Made by a program: the position numbers and the translations under genes
Shown: piece after piece, positions 33,371 to 41,571 of the stretch
How positions within the stretch are numbered: the stretch's first letter is position 1
Layout: every line of letters starts with the position of its first letter
Source of the DNA: Synechococcus sp. MIT S9220
GTDB lineage: Bacteria > Cyanobacteriota > Cyanobacteriia > PCC-6307 > Cyanobiaceae
Direction: 5' to 3'
NCBI RefSeq assembly: GCF_014304815.1
Contig: NZ_CP047958.1
Coordinates: forward strand, 1,488,001-1,552,000
Length of the DNA stretch: 64,000 bases
The notes under the pieces: model-generated
What the model was told of the DNA's origin: nothing
What the model saw: the letters and a program-made list of their open reading frames with translations, nothing else
Databases searched by the model: none

Positions 33371-34288
33371 TCATTGCCGCAGAAATGAAACTGACTTGAC
33401 CCTTTGCGGCCTCACGATGACTGCACCGATTGCGTCAGGCACTGAGCGAAGGTAAGTGGTGAATGATCGCGAACGCATCACGCCTCGACCGGGGGCTGCA
33501 TGGATGGCATCCAGCCGAGAACCATCTCGAACCAGAACCCCGGTGTGGCTCACATCAAGACCTTCGACCCGCGTTGCCACAGCAAAAATATCGCCGGACT
33601 GAAGACTGGGAAGCGCATCATTGAGCGCCGCAAGCGGCAGGTAATGCTGATCAATCCGCCTTCCCTGCTCCAGCGCATCGATGCAATCAAACAAAGCAGG
33701 CGATTGCAGGGCGGGGTATCGATCGCGATGGCTCGACATGAAATTGAGCGACAGATAACGCCTGGCCTGCCCAGGCCAGGCGGAAGACGCCTCAAGCAAT
33801 CCCTGAAGCTGCGCCGAGCCAACCCAGTCGTGGAAATAATGCTGACGTGTGCAATAACTGATCTCGCCGTTTCGGTAGCGAAGGCGCCTGGTCAGTTCAG
33901 CGAAACCATCAAACGAATCAGCCGACACGATGGCGAGCAGCTGTTCAACAAACAGCATGCAATCGAACTGAGTCAGGTCGAGACGCAACTGTTCTCGACC
34001 GGATTGATCGAGAGACATAGCCAAATAGGGGCTGCCAAGAAAGAACTCAGCGAGACGGGCCATCGCCTGATTCACAGGCAATCCTCGTATCAGGGATCGA
34101 GCCCGTTGAAATTTTGACCTGGTGCCTTCTACAACAACGCTCTCTTCAATGGATTGGAACAAGCTGGACGTGGCTCCAACAGCAGGCAGTTTCTGAAGAT
34201 TGCCTGACGGAATGATCCCCGATTCCTGCTGACCAACAGAAAGAGAAAGCGTTGTCAGCCCGGCGAAGAGCAGCGCAGTGAAGTCCAC
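33371..34288 (-). CDS. DUF1460 NlpC/P60-like amidase
   Basis: 305 residues. The catalytic segment is QFDCMLFVEQLLAIV (nucleophile Cys in the FDCxxFVE motif), followed by a long insert, then SGDIFAVATRVEGLDVSHTGVLVRDG (catalytic His) and LDAIHAAPGRGVM. This is the DUF1460/YiiX-type papain-like fold. Relatives are N-acetylmuramyl-L-alanine amidases or bacterial tripeptide-processing enzymes. The N-terminus is weakly hydrophobic and probably exported. It precedes the Amidase_2 lipoprotein by about 250 bp on the same strand. Confidence 0.82.
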   Translation of the reverse strand: MDFTALLFAGLTTLSLSVGQQESGIIPSGNLQKLPAVGATSSLFQSIEESVVVEGTRSKFQRARSLIRGLPVNQAMARLAEFFLGSPYLAMSLDQSGREQLRLDLTQFDCMLFVEQLLAIVSADSFDGFAELTRRLRYRNGEISYCTRQHYFHDWVGSAQLQGLLEASSAWPGQARRYLSLNFMSSHRDRYPALQSPALFDCIDALEQGRRIDQHYLPLAALNDALPSLQSGDIFAVATRVEGLDVSHTGVLVRDGSRLDAIHAAPGRGVMRSRSFTTYLRSVPDAIGAVIVRPQRVKSVSFLRQ

Positions 34289-34355
34289 ATCGGCATGCTT
34301 GAAGAATTCACGCTCTCACGTCTCGGATGCTCATTCACTCGGCTGCGACATCGCA

Positions 34356-34610
34356 TCAAGCCTGCGCCGCATGACGCCGCCGACCGAGAGGCTCAATCCA
34401 GTGTTCAACCACATCCCGATGCTGAAACCACTGAGGCGGAACTCGGCAACCGAGGTTGACGACGCCATCGTCCATCAAGCGTCCCAGGCGGACTGCAGCG
34501 GCCTCCTCGGCTCGCGAAAAAACATGTTGATGAGAAGCCAGCCAATCCACCTCATCTTCTGTAATCACCCCTGTGGAAAGGCTTTCCAGGAATAGCTCAC
34601 CGAGGGTCAT
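34356..34610 (-). CDS. Small hypothetical protein
   Basis: 84 residues, MTLGELFLESLSTGVITEDE onward: helical N-terminal half (EVDWLASHQHVFSRAEEAAAV), then GRLMDDGVVNLGCRVPPQW and a basic end. The length and helix pattern recall short picocyanobacterial proteins conserved between strains. The function is unknown. Confidence 0.65.
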   Translation of the reverse strand: MTLGELFLESLSTGVITEDEVDWLASHQHVFSRAEEAAAVRLGRLMDDGVVNLGCRVPPQWFQHRDVVEHWIEPLGRRRHAAQA

Positions 34611-34747
34611 CGGAGATATGTAACGAAGTTGTTACATCATGACGCTCGCGATAGGCCACCGCGAGTGCCATCGCAGATCTGCCATAGAAGGGCTCTCGCG
34701 AACGGTCGTGACATTTTTTTAAGATCCCGCCAACAACCGGCTATCTC

Positions 34748-34906
34748 ATGCAGGTCAATCTTTCTCAGCAGTTCGAAGCCGAGTCGCTTAAGCGGATGAT
34801 TGATGCCACCACTGATGTGCACGAGCTTCAATCTCTGGCTCGGGAACTCACTGACCTCTATTTCCGCCAAAGGGCTGCAACCGCCTGGGTGGTCTCGGAG
34901 CAGTGA
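34748..34906 (+). CDS. 52-residue helical protein
   Basis: MQVNLSQQFEAESLKRMIDA opens an all-helical peptide ending LYFRQRAATAWVVSEQ. Composition and regular heptads (LKRMIDA, LQSLAREL, LYFRQRA) indicate a genuine small protein of a type conserved across cyanobacteria, superficially like NblA in size and fold but without its motif. Upstream, GACATTTTTTTAAGAT may include the promoter. Confidence 0.7.
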   Translation: MQVNLSQQFEAESLKRMIDATTDVHELQSLARELTDLYFRQRAATAWVVSEQ

Positions 34907-35179
34907 CCACGAATCGTCTGCATCAGATGCGCAGCAGCATTGCCATCGATTGATCAACGTGGGACGAACGTTCCAGCCGTTGTCTCTCCAGCTGAAAGGC
35001 CATCACAGCGTGAGCAGAGAAGCGAAGCGCCGACAAAACAGCCAGGCCCATACAGAGCGGACAGTGAAGTAATCCCATTGCTCAAGCCTGGGATCGAGAT
35101 CGCCCTTTCACACGATTGCTTGCCATTTCTTGACCTGAATGCCTGAAAACCAGAGGATCAACTCCGTTTCACTCTCATC

Positions 35180-35380
35180 ATGCGCGCATTTAGCATCGCT
35201 CTGGTCACTGCCACTGGCTTGCTGGCAACCACCATCGCTGTTGAGGCCAAAACCACCAGAAACTTCAGTGGTTCAAGCCCAGCGGAAGTTGAAAAGAATG
35301 CCCGCAAAGCTGGTTACAGCTACCCGGATGGGGACATGAACTGCTCCAGCAGGTGCAATCAGCGCTGGGCCAAAGATTGA
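35180..35380 (+). CDS. Small secreted protein
   Basis: 66 residues: a signal peptide (MRAFSIALVTATGLLATTIAVEA) and a mature peptide of about 43 residues with NFSGSSPAEVEKNARKAGYS and two Cys in DMNCSSRCNQRW. It is probably periplasmic. The family is not recognised. Confidence 0.65.
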   Translation: MRAFSIALVTATGLLATTIAVEAKTTRNFSGSSPAEVEKNARKAGYSYPDGDMNCSSRCNQRWAKD

Positions 35381-35516
35381 AACATCTGCATCACTCCGCA
35401 AGACGGCATCGCGGCGAAGCAGTAGCCACTATGAATTCAGCCTGACGCAGGACTCAAACCAGAACAATGCGTGATTGCACTGATTGCCCAGGGGTCCACA
35501 CAACATCAACACTGGA

Positions 35517-35841
35517 GTCATCCAATCGGAGGCACCGGATGACGGCAGACACTCCACCTGAGCAGATCTGAGAAGCGATTCGGCTGTTCGTCACTGCTCC
35601 AACGTTTCTCTCAACCAACATGAGGTTCAATGGATCGGGTCATCAAGGCCGATCCGATCAGCCAAGCCTCACAGAAATCTGGTCCAAGAGGCTCACAGCA
35701 GGATTGTTCGCTTCTACTTTCCTTCGCTTCACTCACTGTCCTTCGCAACGAATTCAACCAGGATTCACGTTCAGATTCAGACAGGAAGCCAATGAACAAA
35801 CGAGCGAGTTAGGCCGTTCCATTCATCCGGATGGTGCGGTC
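35517..35841 (+). ncRNA. Structured duplicated element, copy B (candidate RNA)
   Basis: This is the second copy of the element at 25404-25739. Hairpin 1 is GTCATCC/GGATGAC (35517-35543) with the loop AATCGGAGGCACC. It is followed by GCAGACACTCCACC and a conserved CTGCTCCAAC block. The shared CGAGCGAGTTAGGCCG precedes hairpin 2 (35812-35841), which keeps its fold by G-U pairs and one compensatory pair change relative to copy A. The interval between blocks differs by only about 5 nt between copies. No convincing protein is encoded. It may be transcribed on its own or lead into the GH57 gene. Confidence 0.55.
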
Positions 35842-35847
35842 ACCAAA

Positions 35848-35862
35848 CCAGCAAATTGCTGG
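35848..35862. repeat. Perfect palindrome CCAGCAA-A-TTGCTGG
   Basis: This 7-1-7 inverted repeat sits between element B and the 16-bp hairpin, upstream of the GH57 gene. The symmetry and position suit a repressor operator, but no regulator is identified. Confidence 0.45.
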
Positions 35863-35866
35863 CAAA

Positions 35867-35906
35867 AACCCCCGGAATTCAGCACCAACTCTGAATTCCG
35901 GGGGTT
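35867..35906. terminator. Strong 16-bp hairpin upstream of the GH57 gene
   Basis: Left arm 35867-35882 and right arm 35891-35906 are perfectly complementary, with an 8-nt loop. On the plus strand few T follow. On the minus strand the right side runs into five T. It could terminate an antisense transcript, attenuate the GH57 leader, or end the element B transcript. Confidence 0.55.
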
Positions 35907-36004
35907 CATTCATGCCGACTCAAACGGCTGTCGCGGTCAGGGAGCGAGACATCGCCTGACCGCGACCAGCATCAATCACATCCTGCTCAACAAGTGAGGC
36001 GTTC

Positions 36005-37462
36005 ATGGCGATCCAGTCAGCACACCACCCTGTGATCTGTGGAAGAGAGCAGGAGCTGCGCACTTTGATGCAGAACTCGACCCGGAACTGGCCATCAACC
36101 GAGCACGGAGCTCAGGGGCTGAAATCGGCCTTCGCCTGTGCGCTGCATATGCATCAACCCACGGTGCCCGCAGGTCCCAATGGAGCGTTGATCTCACACC
36201 TGCAGTACATGCTGGAACACCCCAATGAAGGCGATAACCACAACGCTGAACCCTTCGCTGAGTGCTACAGGCGCATGGCGACGCTGATCCCGGAGTTGAT
36301 CAGAGAGGGCTGTAATCCGCGGATCATGCTCGATTACTCAGGAAATCTTCTCTGGGGCGTCACGCAGATGCAACGCCGAGACATCACCGAAGCTCTTCGT
36401 TACCTGGCCTGTGATGCCGAGATGGAAAGACACGTGGAATGGCTGGGCACGTTCTGGAGCCATGCCGTTGCGCCCTCCACGCCCATTCCAGATCTGACTC
36501 TGCAAATCAGCGCATGGCAACACCAGTTCGCCGACCTATTTGGCGACGCCGCTCTCCAGCGCGTGCGTGGGTTCTCACTGCCGGAAATGCACCTGCCCAA
36601 TCACCCGGACACCCTGTTTGCGCTGGTGAACAGCCTGCTCGAAGCTGGTTATCGCTGGCTGCTCGTTCAGGAACACAGCGTGGAACAGCTGGATGGATCT
36701 CCCCTCAGTTCCCAGCAACGTTTTGTTCCCAACAGGCTGGTGGCTCGTTCCTGCTCAGGCGAGGAAGTCAGCATCACAGCCTTGATCAAGACCCAGGGAT
36801 CCGACACCAAACTCGTCGGGCAAATGCAACCGTGTGAGGAAGCGTGTGGTCTCAGTCGCCAACGACTTGGCAACGTTGAGATTCCCTCTCTCGTCAGCCA
36901 GATCGCAGACGGAGAGAATGGTGGTGTGATGATGAATGAATTTCCGGAAGCCTTCCGTCAAGCCAATCGCCGCATTCGCGACAGCGAACCAGACACAGCC
37001 GCACTCAATGGATCGGAATACCTCGAACAACTCGAGGCAATGGGACTGAAGACGAGTGACCATCCCCGCATCCAAGCCGTGCACCAACATCGGTTATGGC
37101 AGAGGGCGGGTGACTCGGGTGACGTGGAAAGCGTTGCCACAAGTATCGATGAGCTCAGCTCAGCCAACGACGGTTTTTCCATGGAGGGTGCTTCATGGAC
37201 CAACAACCTCAGCTGGGTTGAGGGATACGACAACGTGCTCCAACCGATGCAGCGCTTCAGCGCAAGATTTCACCAACAGTTCGATCAGCAGCTCTCTGAA
37301 CAGCCAGGCTTGTCGCAATCACCTGCCTACCGAGATGCACTGATGCATCTCCTGCTGCTAGAAACCAGCTGCTTTAGGTACTGGGGGCAGGGTCAATGGA
37401 CCCAGTACGCAACTGACATCTACGATCAAGGGATGCGGCTATTGAATCGATATTGTGCCTAA
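36005..37462 (+). CDS. Glycoside hydrolase family 57 protein
   Basis: 485 residues. The N-terminal AFACALHMHQPTVPAG is the family's opening HxHQP strand, and GFSLPEMHLPNHPDTL contains the invariant nucleophile region. It continues with a long alpha-helical C-terminal part. GH57 enzymes are retaining alpha-glucan hydrolases or branching enzymes; the cyanobacterial group is usually assigned to glycogen metabolism. The exact reaction is undetermined. It is cytosolic, with no signal peptide. An alternative start is the ATG at 36068. Confidence 0.85.
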   Translation: MAIQSAHHPVICGREQELRTLMQNSTRNWPSTEHGAQGLKSAFACALHMHQPTVPAGPNGALISHLQYMLEHPNEGDNHNAEPFAECYRRMATLIPELIREGCNPRIMLDYSGNLLWGVTQMQRRDITEALRYLACDAEMERHVEWLGTFWSHAVAPSTPIPDLTLQISAWQHQFADLFGDAALQRVRGFSLPEMHLPNHPDTLFALVNSLLEAGYRWLLVQEHSVEQLDGSPLSSQQRFVPNRLVARSCSGEEVSITALIKTQGSDTKLVGQMQPCEEACGLSRQRLGNVEIPSLVSQIADGENGGVMMNEFPEAFRQANRRIRDSEPDTAALNGSEYLEQLEAMGLKTSDHPRIQAVHQHRLWQRAGDSGDVESVATSIDELSSANDGFSMEGASWTNNLSWVEGYDNVLQPMQRFSARFHQQFDQQLSEQPGLSQSPAYRDALMHLLLLETSCFRYWGQGQWTQYATDIYDQGMRLLNRYCA

Positions 37463-37569
37463 TACTGTGACCTCATGGGTCGAGCAAGAGGTTTTATCAC
37501 TGGCGAGCATCAAAATGCCATCAATACCAGAAGGACATGGGTCCTCATCCGCTTTACTTTCTTATTAAA

Positions 37570-37704
37570 CTACTTCAGTACTTTATGGGCGGTTCCGTCT
37601 CCGTCATACTTATCTGTGTTGTAAAAACCGTTTCTTGTACCGAAGTACAGGGTGACTAATACGAAAGGAATAGAAACATACACAAGAACTGTGGATAATG
37701 TCAT
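37570..37704 (-). CDS. 44-residue single-span membrane protein
   Basis: MTLSTVLVYVSIPFVLVTLY forms one membrane helix and is followed by FGTRNGFYNTDKYDGDGTAH and a short basic end. The YFGTRNGFYxxDxYDGDGTAH tail looks strongly constrained and resembles small picocyanobacterial thylakoid proteins. The function is unknown, but the composition is convincing. Confidence 0.65.
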   Translation of the reverse strand: MTLSTVLVYVSIPFVLVTLYFGTRNGFYNTDKYDGDGTAHKVLK

Positions 37705-37739
37705 TTTAGATCTGCAGAACCCAGATTGATGTCTCTATG

Positions 37740-37844
37740 CTAGATGCAGGGTCTGTTGATGTCAGGATCTACTGCGAAGAACAACACCGCACTCAGAAGA
37801 CCGCCAATAGCAGAGGCGAGAACAACACGCTTAAGACCTTTCAT
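37740..37844 (-). CDS. 34-residue membrane peptide
   Basis: MKGLKRVVLASAIGGLLSAV continues as a single span and ends FFAVDPDINRPCI. Its ATG overlaps the TGA of an upstream minus-strand frame (ATGA) that reads PPNQGPRAIFGLFVGCAFIS. That frame has no usable start codon, so it is not called separately. Cotranscription with the 44-residue gene 36 bp downstream is likely. Confidence 0.5.
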   Translation of the reverse strand: MKGLKRVVLASAIGGLLSAVLFFAVDPDINRPCI

Positions 37845-37948
37845 TGATGGATTATTAACACACGCACCGTCGCTGAAAGGCTGATGAAGGCGCATCCCAC
37901 AAACAGGCCAAAGATCGCCCTGGGTCCTTGGTTTGGGGGACTTTCATT

Positions 37949-37982
37949 GGTGGTAGATGGAATAGGGGGTCGTCTCTAAGCT
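37949..37982 (+). repeat. Promoter/leader repeat, copy 1
   Basis: GGTGGTAGAT, then AATAG and a TAGGGG-GTCG-TCTCTA hairpin (G-U pairs complete the stem on the plus strand). The same array recurs at 38501-38533 before an unrelated gene. It lies 33 bp before the 38015 gene. Confidence 0.65.
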
Positions 37983-38014
37983 TATGAACAGCTATTGGGA
38001 GCACACTAAGGCTT

Positions 38015-38479
38015 GTGAATCAACAGGAATTGCTGCCAGAGTCCATGACGCTTTATCCCAACAAAATCAAGTGGGTCTTGGTGTTACTGGGCTGCATCAT
38101 CTTTATTACAATGGGGATCTTCCTGATAGGAGATCACGACACTGAAACATTGTTCGGGCTGTTCCTCTGCGTGCTGGGCAGCTTAGGAATTCTGATATCC
38201 GTACTGACGCTTTGGCCTAATAGTAGCTGGCTGAAACTAGGCCCAGATGGAATACGAAATAGGGTAATGTTTCGAAAGTTTTATTATCACTGGAGTGACA
38301 TTAACCGTTTCGAGATAACGATTGTGCAACATGGAACAGGATTATCCAAAAGCAAGACGGAGTTTGTGAGCTTCTGGATGAATCATGATGAACAGATGCG
38401 TTCACTGAGTGACTGTTATGGGAAAAAGGCTGCGGAACTTATGGAAATCCTGGAGTCTTATAGGAATCGGTATGGTTGA
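38015..38479 (+). CDS. Membrane protein with PH-like domain
   Basis: 154 residues with a GTG start (ATG at 38045 is an alternative). Two membrane helices (WVLVLLGCIIFITMGIFLI and FGLFLCVLGSLGILISVLTL) lead to a cytosolic beta-rich part (KLGPDGIRNRVMFRKFYYHWSDI). This matches STM3941-type proteins, where a PH-like barrel follows two spans. The role is unknown. The gene belongs to an AT-richer block, and its leader contains repeat copy 1. Confidence 0.65.
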   Translation: MNQQELLPESMTLYPNKIKWVLVLLGCIIFITMGIFLIGDHDTETLFGLFLCVLGSLGILISVLTLWPNSSWLKLGPDGIRNRVMFRKFYYHWSDINRFEITIVQHGTGLSKSKTEFVSFWMNHDEQMRSLSDCYGKKAAELMEILESYRNRYG

Positions 38480-38500
38480 GCAATTACCCATCCCTTTGCA

Positions 38501-38533
38501 GGTGGCAGATAAAATAGAGAGTCGTCTCTAGCC
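38501..38533 (+). repeat. Promoter/leader repeat, copy 2
   Basis: GGTGGCAGAT, TAAAATAG and a perfect TAGAGA-GTCG-TCTCTA hairpin. TAAAAT (38510-38515) is a likely -10, placing the hairpin at the transcript start. It differs from copy 1 at scattered positions, all of which keep the hairpin paired through G-U pairs. Confidence 0.65.
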
Positions 38534-38540
38534 TGTTGAT

Positions 38541-38990
38541 ATGAAATACCTTCCAATTCTTGGCGCTCTGCTTCTCTCAGCATCACCTGCCGTTGCTGAC
38601 GACTTTCTTTACTTGAAATGCAAGCAGTCAGTTGATATGGTCATTACCGATTTAACAACATCCAAAATAGTCGAAGACAGAACAATAGATGACATATCTA
38701 TCCTTAAAATAGACTTTTCGAAGAAGACAATGCACGACTCACGTGCTGAGCTGACAGTCAACTTTGCGCTAAAAAATAAAATAGCAACTATCATTCAAAA
38801 AGTTGATGATGACGAAGTGAAGCTTGACGACGTAACCAAAATCAAATTATCCCCACCATATTCAAACTCATCAACAGGCACAGGGATCCTCAAAGCAAAG
38901 AATCAATCATCAACTCATAGAGCTGAAGGCAAATGCGAAGAAGTTGATGCATCAGTGTGGAACAAGTCTTTCAAAGAGTCTGAGAGCTGA
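38541..38990 (+). CDS. Secreted protein of unknown function
   Basis: 149 residues with a signal peptide (LPILGALLLSASPAVA). The mature chain is beta-rich and AT-rich in codon use. It has two Cys (YLKCKQS and GKCEEVD) that may form a disulfide closing the fold. Periplasmic. It shares its upstream cassette with the 38015 gene although the proteins are unrelated. Confidence 0.65.
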   Translation: MKYLPILGALLLSASPAVADDFLYLKCKQSVDMVITDLTTSKIVEDRTIDDISILKIDFSKKTMHDSRAELTVNFALKNKIATIIQKVDDDEVKLDDVTKIKLSPPYSNSSTGTGILKAKNQSSTHRAEGKCEEVDASVWNKSFKESES

Positions 38991-39041
38991 TGCAAATCAG
39001 TTGGTGAAGTTTGCAAATAAAATATTAATCGGCTTTTACAA

Positions 39042-39497
39042 TTACTTCTCAGATGCTTGATCGTCCGACAATGAATTTTCTGACTCGACTTTAGAATTGA
39101 CTGCTTGCACAATGACAAAACCAATCCAGCCAACGAACAGAAGGCCAAGCCCAATTGCTGGCCAATATGAGTCCATTCCTATTTGATATTTTGGCAGCGA
39201 GTCAGGAAGGAGCTGGAGCGACTGAAGCTCTTCTTTCCAATCTTGGTCTAATTCATAATATTGATCTCCAGCATCATTCTTACCGGCATTCACTTCGGCA
39301 ATGACATACTTGCTAACATACAACTTATATGGAATCAAAAAATTTTCTGTGTTAACCATCGCTGCGTAGCATGTATTGATTTCCTTGCCTTGTTCATTAT
39401 TTAACTTGAAGTAAGAAACGCCTTTAACGCATTTCAAGTCCTCACTCGTTCCCATGCTATAAATAAAACCTTGCAAAATAGGCTTAGCTAAATTCAT
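39042..39497 (-). CDS. Membrane-anchored hypothetical protein
   Basis: 151 residues. A long polar, beta-rich N-terminal part (CVKGVSYFKLNNEQGKEIN) is followed by one C-terminal span (YWPAIGLGLLFVGWIGFVIVQAV) and an acidic tail. It starts 6 bp after the end of the PH-like gene at 39.5 kb on the same strand, so the two form an operon. The family is not recognised. Confidence 0.6.
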   Translation of the reverse strand: MNLAKPILQGFIYSMGTSEDLKCVKGVSYFKLNNEQGKEINTCYAAMVNTENFLIPYKLYVSKYVIAEVNAGKNDAGDQYYELDQDWKEELQSLQLLPDSLPKYQIGMDSYWPAIGLGLLFVGWIGFVIVQAVNSKVESENSLSDDQASEK

Positions 39498-39503
39498 TGA
39501 TCC

Positions 39504-39923
39504 TCAGTTCTCTATATATTTGATGTTAGTCAACTTGCAGAGTTCTTTCATACCTTCGTTTCCATACCCAAAATCATAAATCTCTCCATCTTGCCGAGTT
39601 GTCCGAACCCGTTGCACTGGGTAGATCAGAAGGCAGGTTCGAGGGGTGATGGACTCAATATCTTCTGTGTTGACTTCCCATAAAATGCGCTTGCTTGGAA
39701 TAAATGCATGAAAAATCCCCAGCAAGTCCGCCTTGAGCCAGTGACGCTTGCAAAAGATCACTCGTTGATTGGTAAACACGAGCCAGCCTTGGTGGAGCTC
39801 CTTTCGTTGGAGGCCAAGGGATAGAAGAGTCCACCAAATACTAAATTTTCCAGGAGAACCATTGCAGGTTTTCTTTGAGATCTCTGTCTCTCCAGAAGAC
39901 AAGACATATCTGCTTTTTTTCAT
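39504..39923 (-). CDS. PH-like domain protein
   Basis: About 139 residues from MKKSRYVLSSGETEIS. Strands such as GWLVFTNQRVIFCKRHW, LWEVNTEDIESITP and RTTRQDGEIYDFGYG are typical of bacterial GRAM/PH-like domains (FTNxRxxF signature). No membrane helix is present. It probably acts together with the adjoining membrane protein at the cytosolic membrane face. Confidence 0.65.
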   Translation of the reverse strand: MKKSRYVLSSGETEISKKTCNGSPGKFSIWWTLLSLGLQRKELHQGWLVFTNQRVIFCKRHWLKADLLGIFHAFIPSKRILWEVNTEDIESITPRTCLLIYPVQRVRTTRQDGEIYDFGYGNEGMKELCKLTNIKYIEN

Positions 39924-40056
39924 CTTGAGCAACAATATTGATTCGATTATCGCATAAATTGCTGATAAACAGTTTCACCACGCCTGCAGCTTATCTTTTG
40001 TATCAATTATTTATGCTTGCTTTGAAAGATTCGCGATCTGTCATGCAGTCATCAGC

Positions 40057-40176
40057 ATGAAATTAGATCCTTGCAAAGGTAATTCTCTCGAAGGCTTGTA
40101 CTTTAGTGAATTCATAACCAAAGGCATTTTCAAAGCGATCGATGGATCAGAATTTGAAAAATCCATGAATCAGTGA
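40057..40176 (+). CDS. 39-residue peptide
   Basis: A short frame, MKLDPCKGNSLEGLYFSEFI, ends GSEFEKSMNQ. Composition looks natural (strand then helix), and it fills an otherwise empty 295-bp interval between two minus-strand genes. There is no obvious ribosome site, so the call is tentative. Confidence 0.4.
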   Translation: MKLDPCKGNSLEGLYFSEFITKGIFKAIDGSEFEKSMNQ

Positions 40177-40230
40177 ATAGAATATCAGTCTTCCTTCTTC
40201 TAACAGGACTAATAGTCTGTAAGCATCCAT

Positions 40231-40482
40231 CTAGTCAGACTGAGCTCTATGCAAAGCCACATAAGCAGCCCAAGCAACAAACAAAGCAATAACAACTAGA
40301 GGAACCGCTACAAATAGTGCAAGTATGACTATGTAATCAGACAGTGTTACAGGCTGAAGAGCAATAACACCTTCACGAGTCCAGCTCAAAAGGACATGAA
40401 CCCACAGTGAAATAACAACAAAAAACGCAACCAAAAAGGAAGCTGCCTGGGTAGTCGACAAAAGCGTCGGCTTACTGGACAT
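40231..40482 (-). CDS. Small two-span membrane protein
   Basis: 83 residues with spans FLVAFFVVISLWVHVLLSW and IVILALFVAVPLVVIALFVAW and a short polar end. It lies 4 bp after the secreted protein gene at 40.5 kb and is surely cotranscribed with it. The function is unknown. Confidence 0.6.
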   Translation of the reverse strand: MSSKPTLLSTTQAASFLVAFFVVISLWVHVLLSWTREGVIALQPVTLSDYIVILALFVAVPLVVIALFVAWAAYVALHRAQSD

Positions 40483-40486
40483 CAGA

Positions 40487-40750
40487 TTAGTCTCTATACC
40501 TCAATGAGCAGTTCAGCCTAGAAGTCTGATAATTAAAACCACTTACCATTTGTGCCTGACCCCTCTTACTGATTCCATCTCTGATAATCAATCTCTCTAG
40601 CGAATCCAATACATTTTCTACTTCTCGATTGCTGTAACCTGAGTCCAGCATTGCACACCCCATTGCAGCTACGCCCTGGCCAAAATCATATCTTTCAGCT
40701 TGTGCTGGAGCTGCAGTCAGCAAGGCAATCAATAGTAACGGTGTTTTCAT
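40487..40750 (-). CDS. Small secreted helical protein
   Basis: About 87 residues with a signal peptide (LLLIALLTAAPAQA). The mature part has GVAAMGCAMLDSGYSNREVE, a helical stretch, and a C-terminal Cys (RLNCSLRYRD), which suggests one disulfide. Periplasmic. It is the first gene of a two-gene unit with the membrane protein downstream. Confidence 0.65.
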   Translation of the reverse strand: MKTPLLLIALLTAAPAQAERYDFGQGVAAMGCAMLDSGYSNREVENVLDSLERLIIRDGISKRGQAQMVSGFNYQTSRLNCSLRYRD

Positions 40751-40984
40751 TGCTAATGGCATGCTTTTTACAGCTTAACCGTATTGCTCGGGGAGGTCAA
40801 TGAACTGATCAGTAACATCAGTCGTTCTATCAGGAATGAACTTAATGCTGTCAATCAACCGATTTGATCAAAGGCAGAAAGGAGCTTTAGCCTAATAAGG
40901 GGTGCGGCTCTGTTCCATCACTGCGTGGGTGCTATTAAAGCCGCAGTCACCTCAGGCAGGACATGAGTCACCAGAAGCGAGGTG

Positions 40985-41314
40985 TTATTTGCATGCCCAA
41001 CTCCACCAACTTTGGGCAACGGAAGTTTTGTCAATTTTCTCCCATTTTCTTTCCCCCCTTTGTTTAATTGCCATCTTTTTGCATTCAATGGCATAAGTAA
41101 CCACATAATCCTTTTCAACCTGATCTTTAGGGTTGGTAACCAGGGCTTTCATTACAACTTGATCCCCCATCCTTGAAAGTACACGACCGTAGTAAGAGTG
41201 TTCATCAGCAGCAGTTGTGAGATAGTCCCATTCACCTTTTCTAAGATTTTCCGCAACAGAAGTTGCTGGCACAGCAATCGCCAAACCTAGAGCAGAAAGA
41301 AGAGCGAGTCTCAT
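40985..41314 (-). CDS. Secreted protein of unknown function
   Basis: About 109 residues with a signal peptide (LALLSALGLAIAVPATSVA). The mature region has alternating strands (WDYLTTAADEHSYYG, QVVMKALVTNP, YVVTYAIECKKMAIK) and Trp-rich C-terminal residues with a second Cys. It is similar in design to other short cyanobacterial periplasmic proteins in this window. Confidence 0.65.
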   Translation of the reverse strand: MRLALLSALGLAIAVPATSVAENLRKGEWDYLTTAADEHSYYGRVLSRMGDQVVMKALVTNPKDQVEKDYVVTYAIECKKMAIKQRGERKWEKIDKTSVAQSWWSWACK

Positions 41315-41571
41315 AGTCACTGACAGAGTTATTCAATGAATAGCTACGGATGGAGTCAGATAGTCGTCTTCTTAAAGCACTGCCACGAACCAATCCTGTT
41401 ACTGCGATGCGGCTATTACTCCCATTCCAAACAGCCCTTTAACGAGCTGCTTGAGATGTGCTGGAGCTCAGACCTTCAAGCGGTGCTGAAAGCTGAGTGG
41501 GCTTCGATCAGCTTGAACACTGGGGATCTCATGGTTAGGTGCTTACCCCATTCATCCATCAGGCCAAGTTT

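Noticed and set aside
35611-35799. Minus-strand ORF of 62 codons within element B
   Set aside because: Not matched by a similar frame in copy A, whereas the DNA and hairpins are shared; a non-coding explanation fits better.
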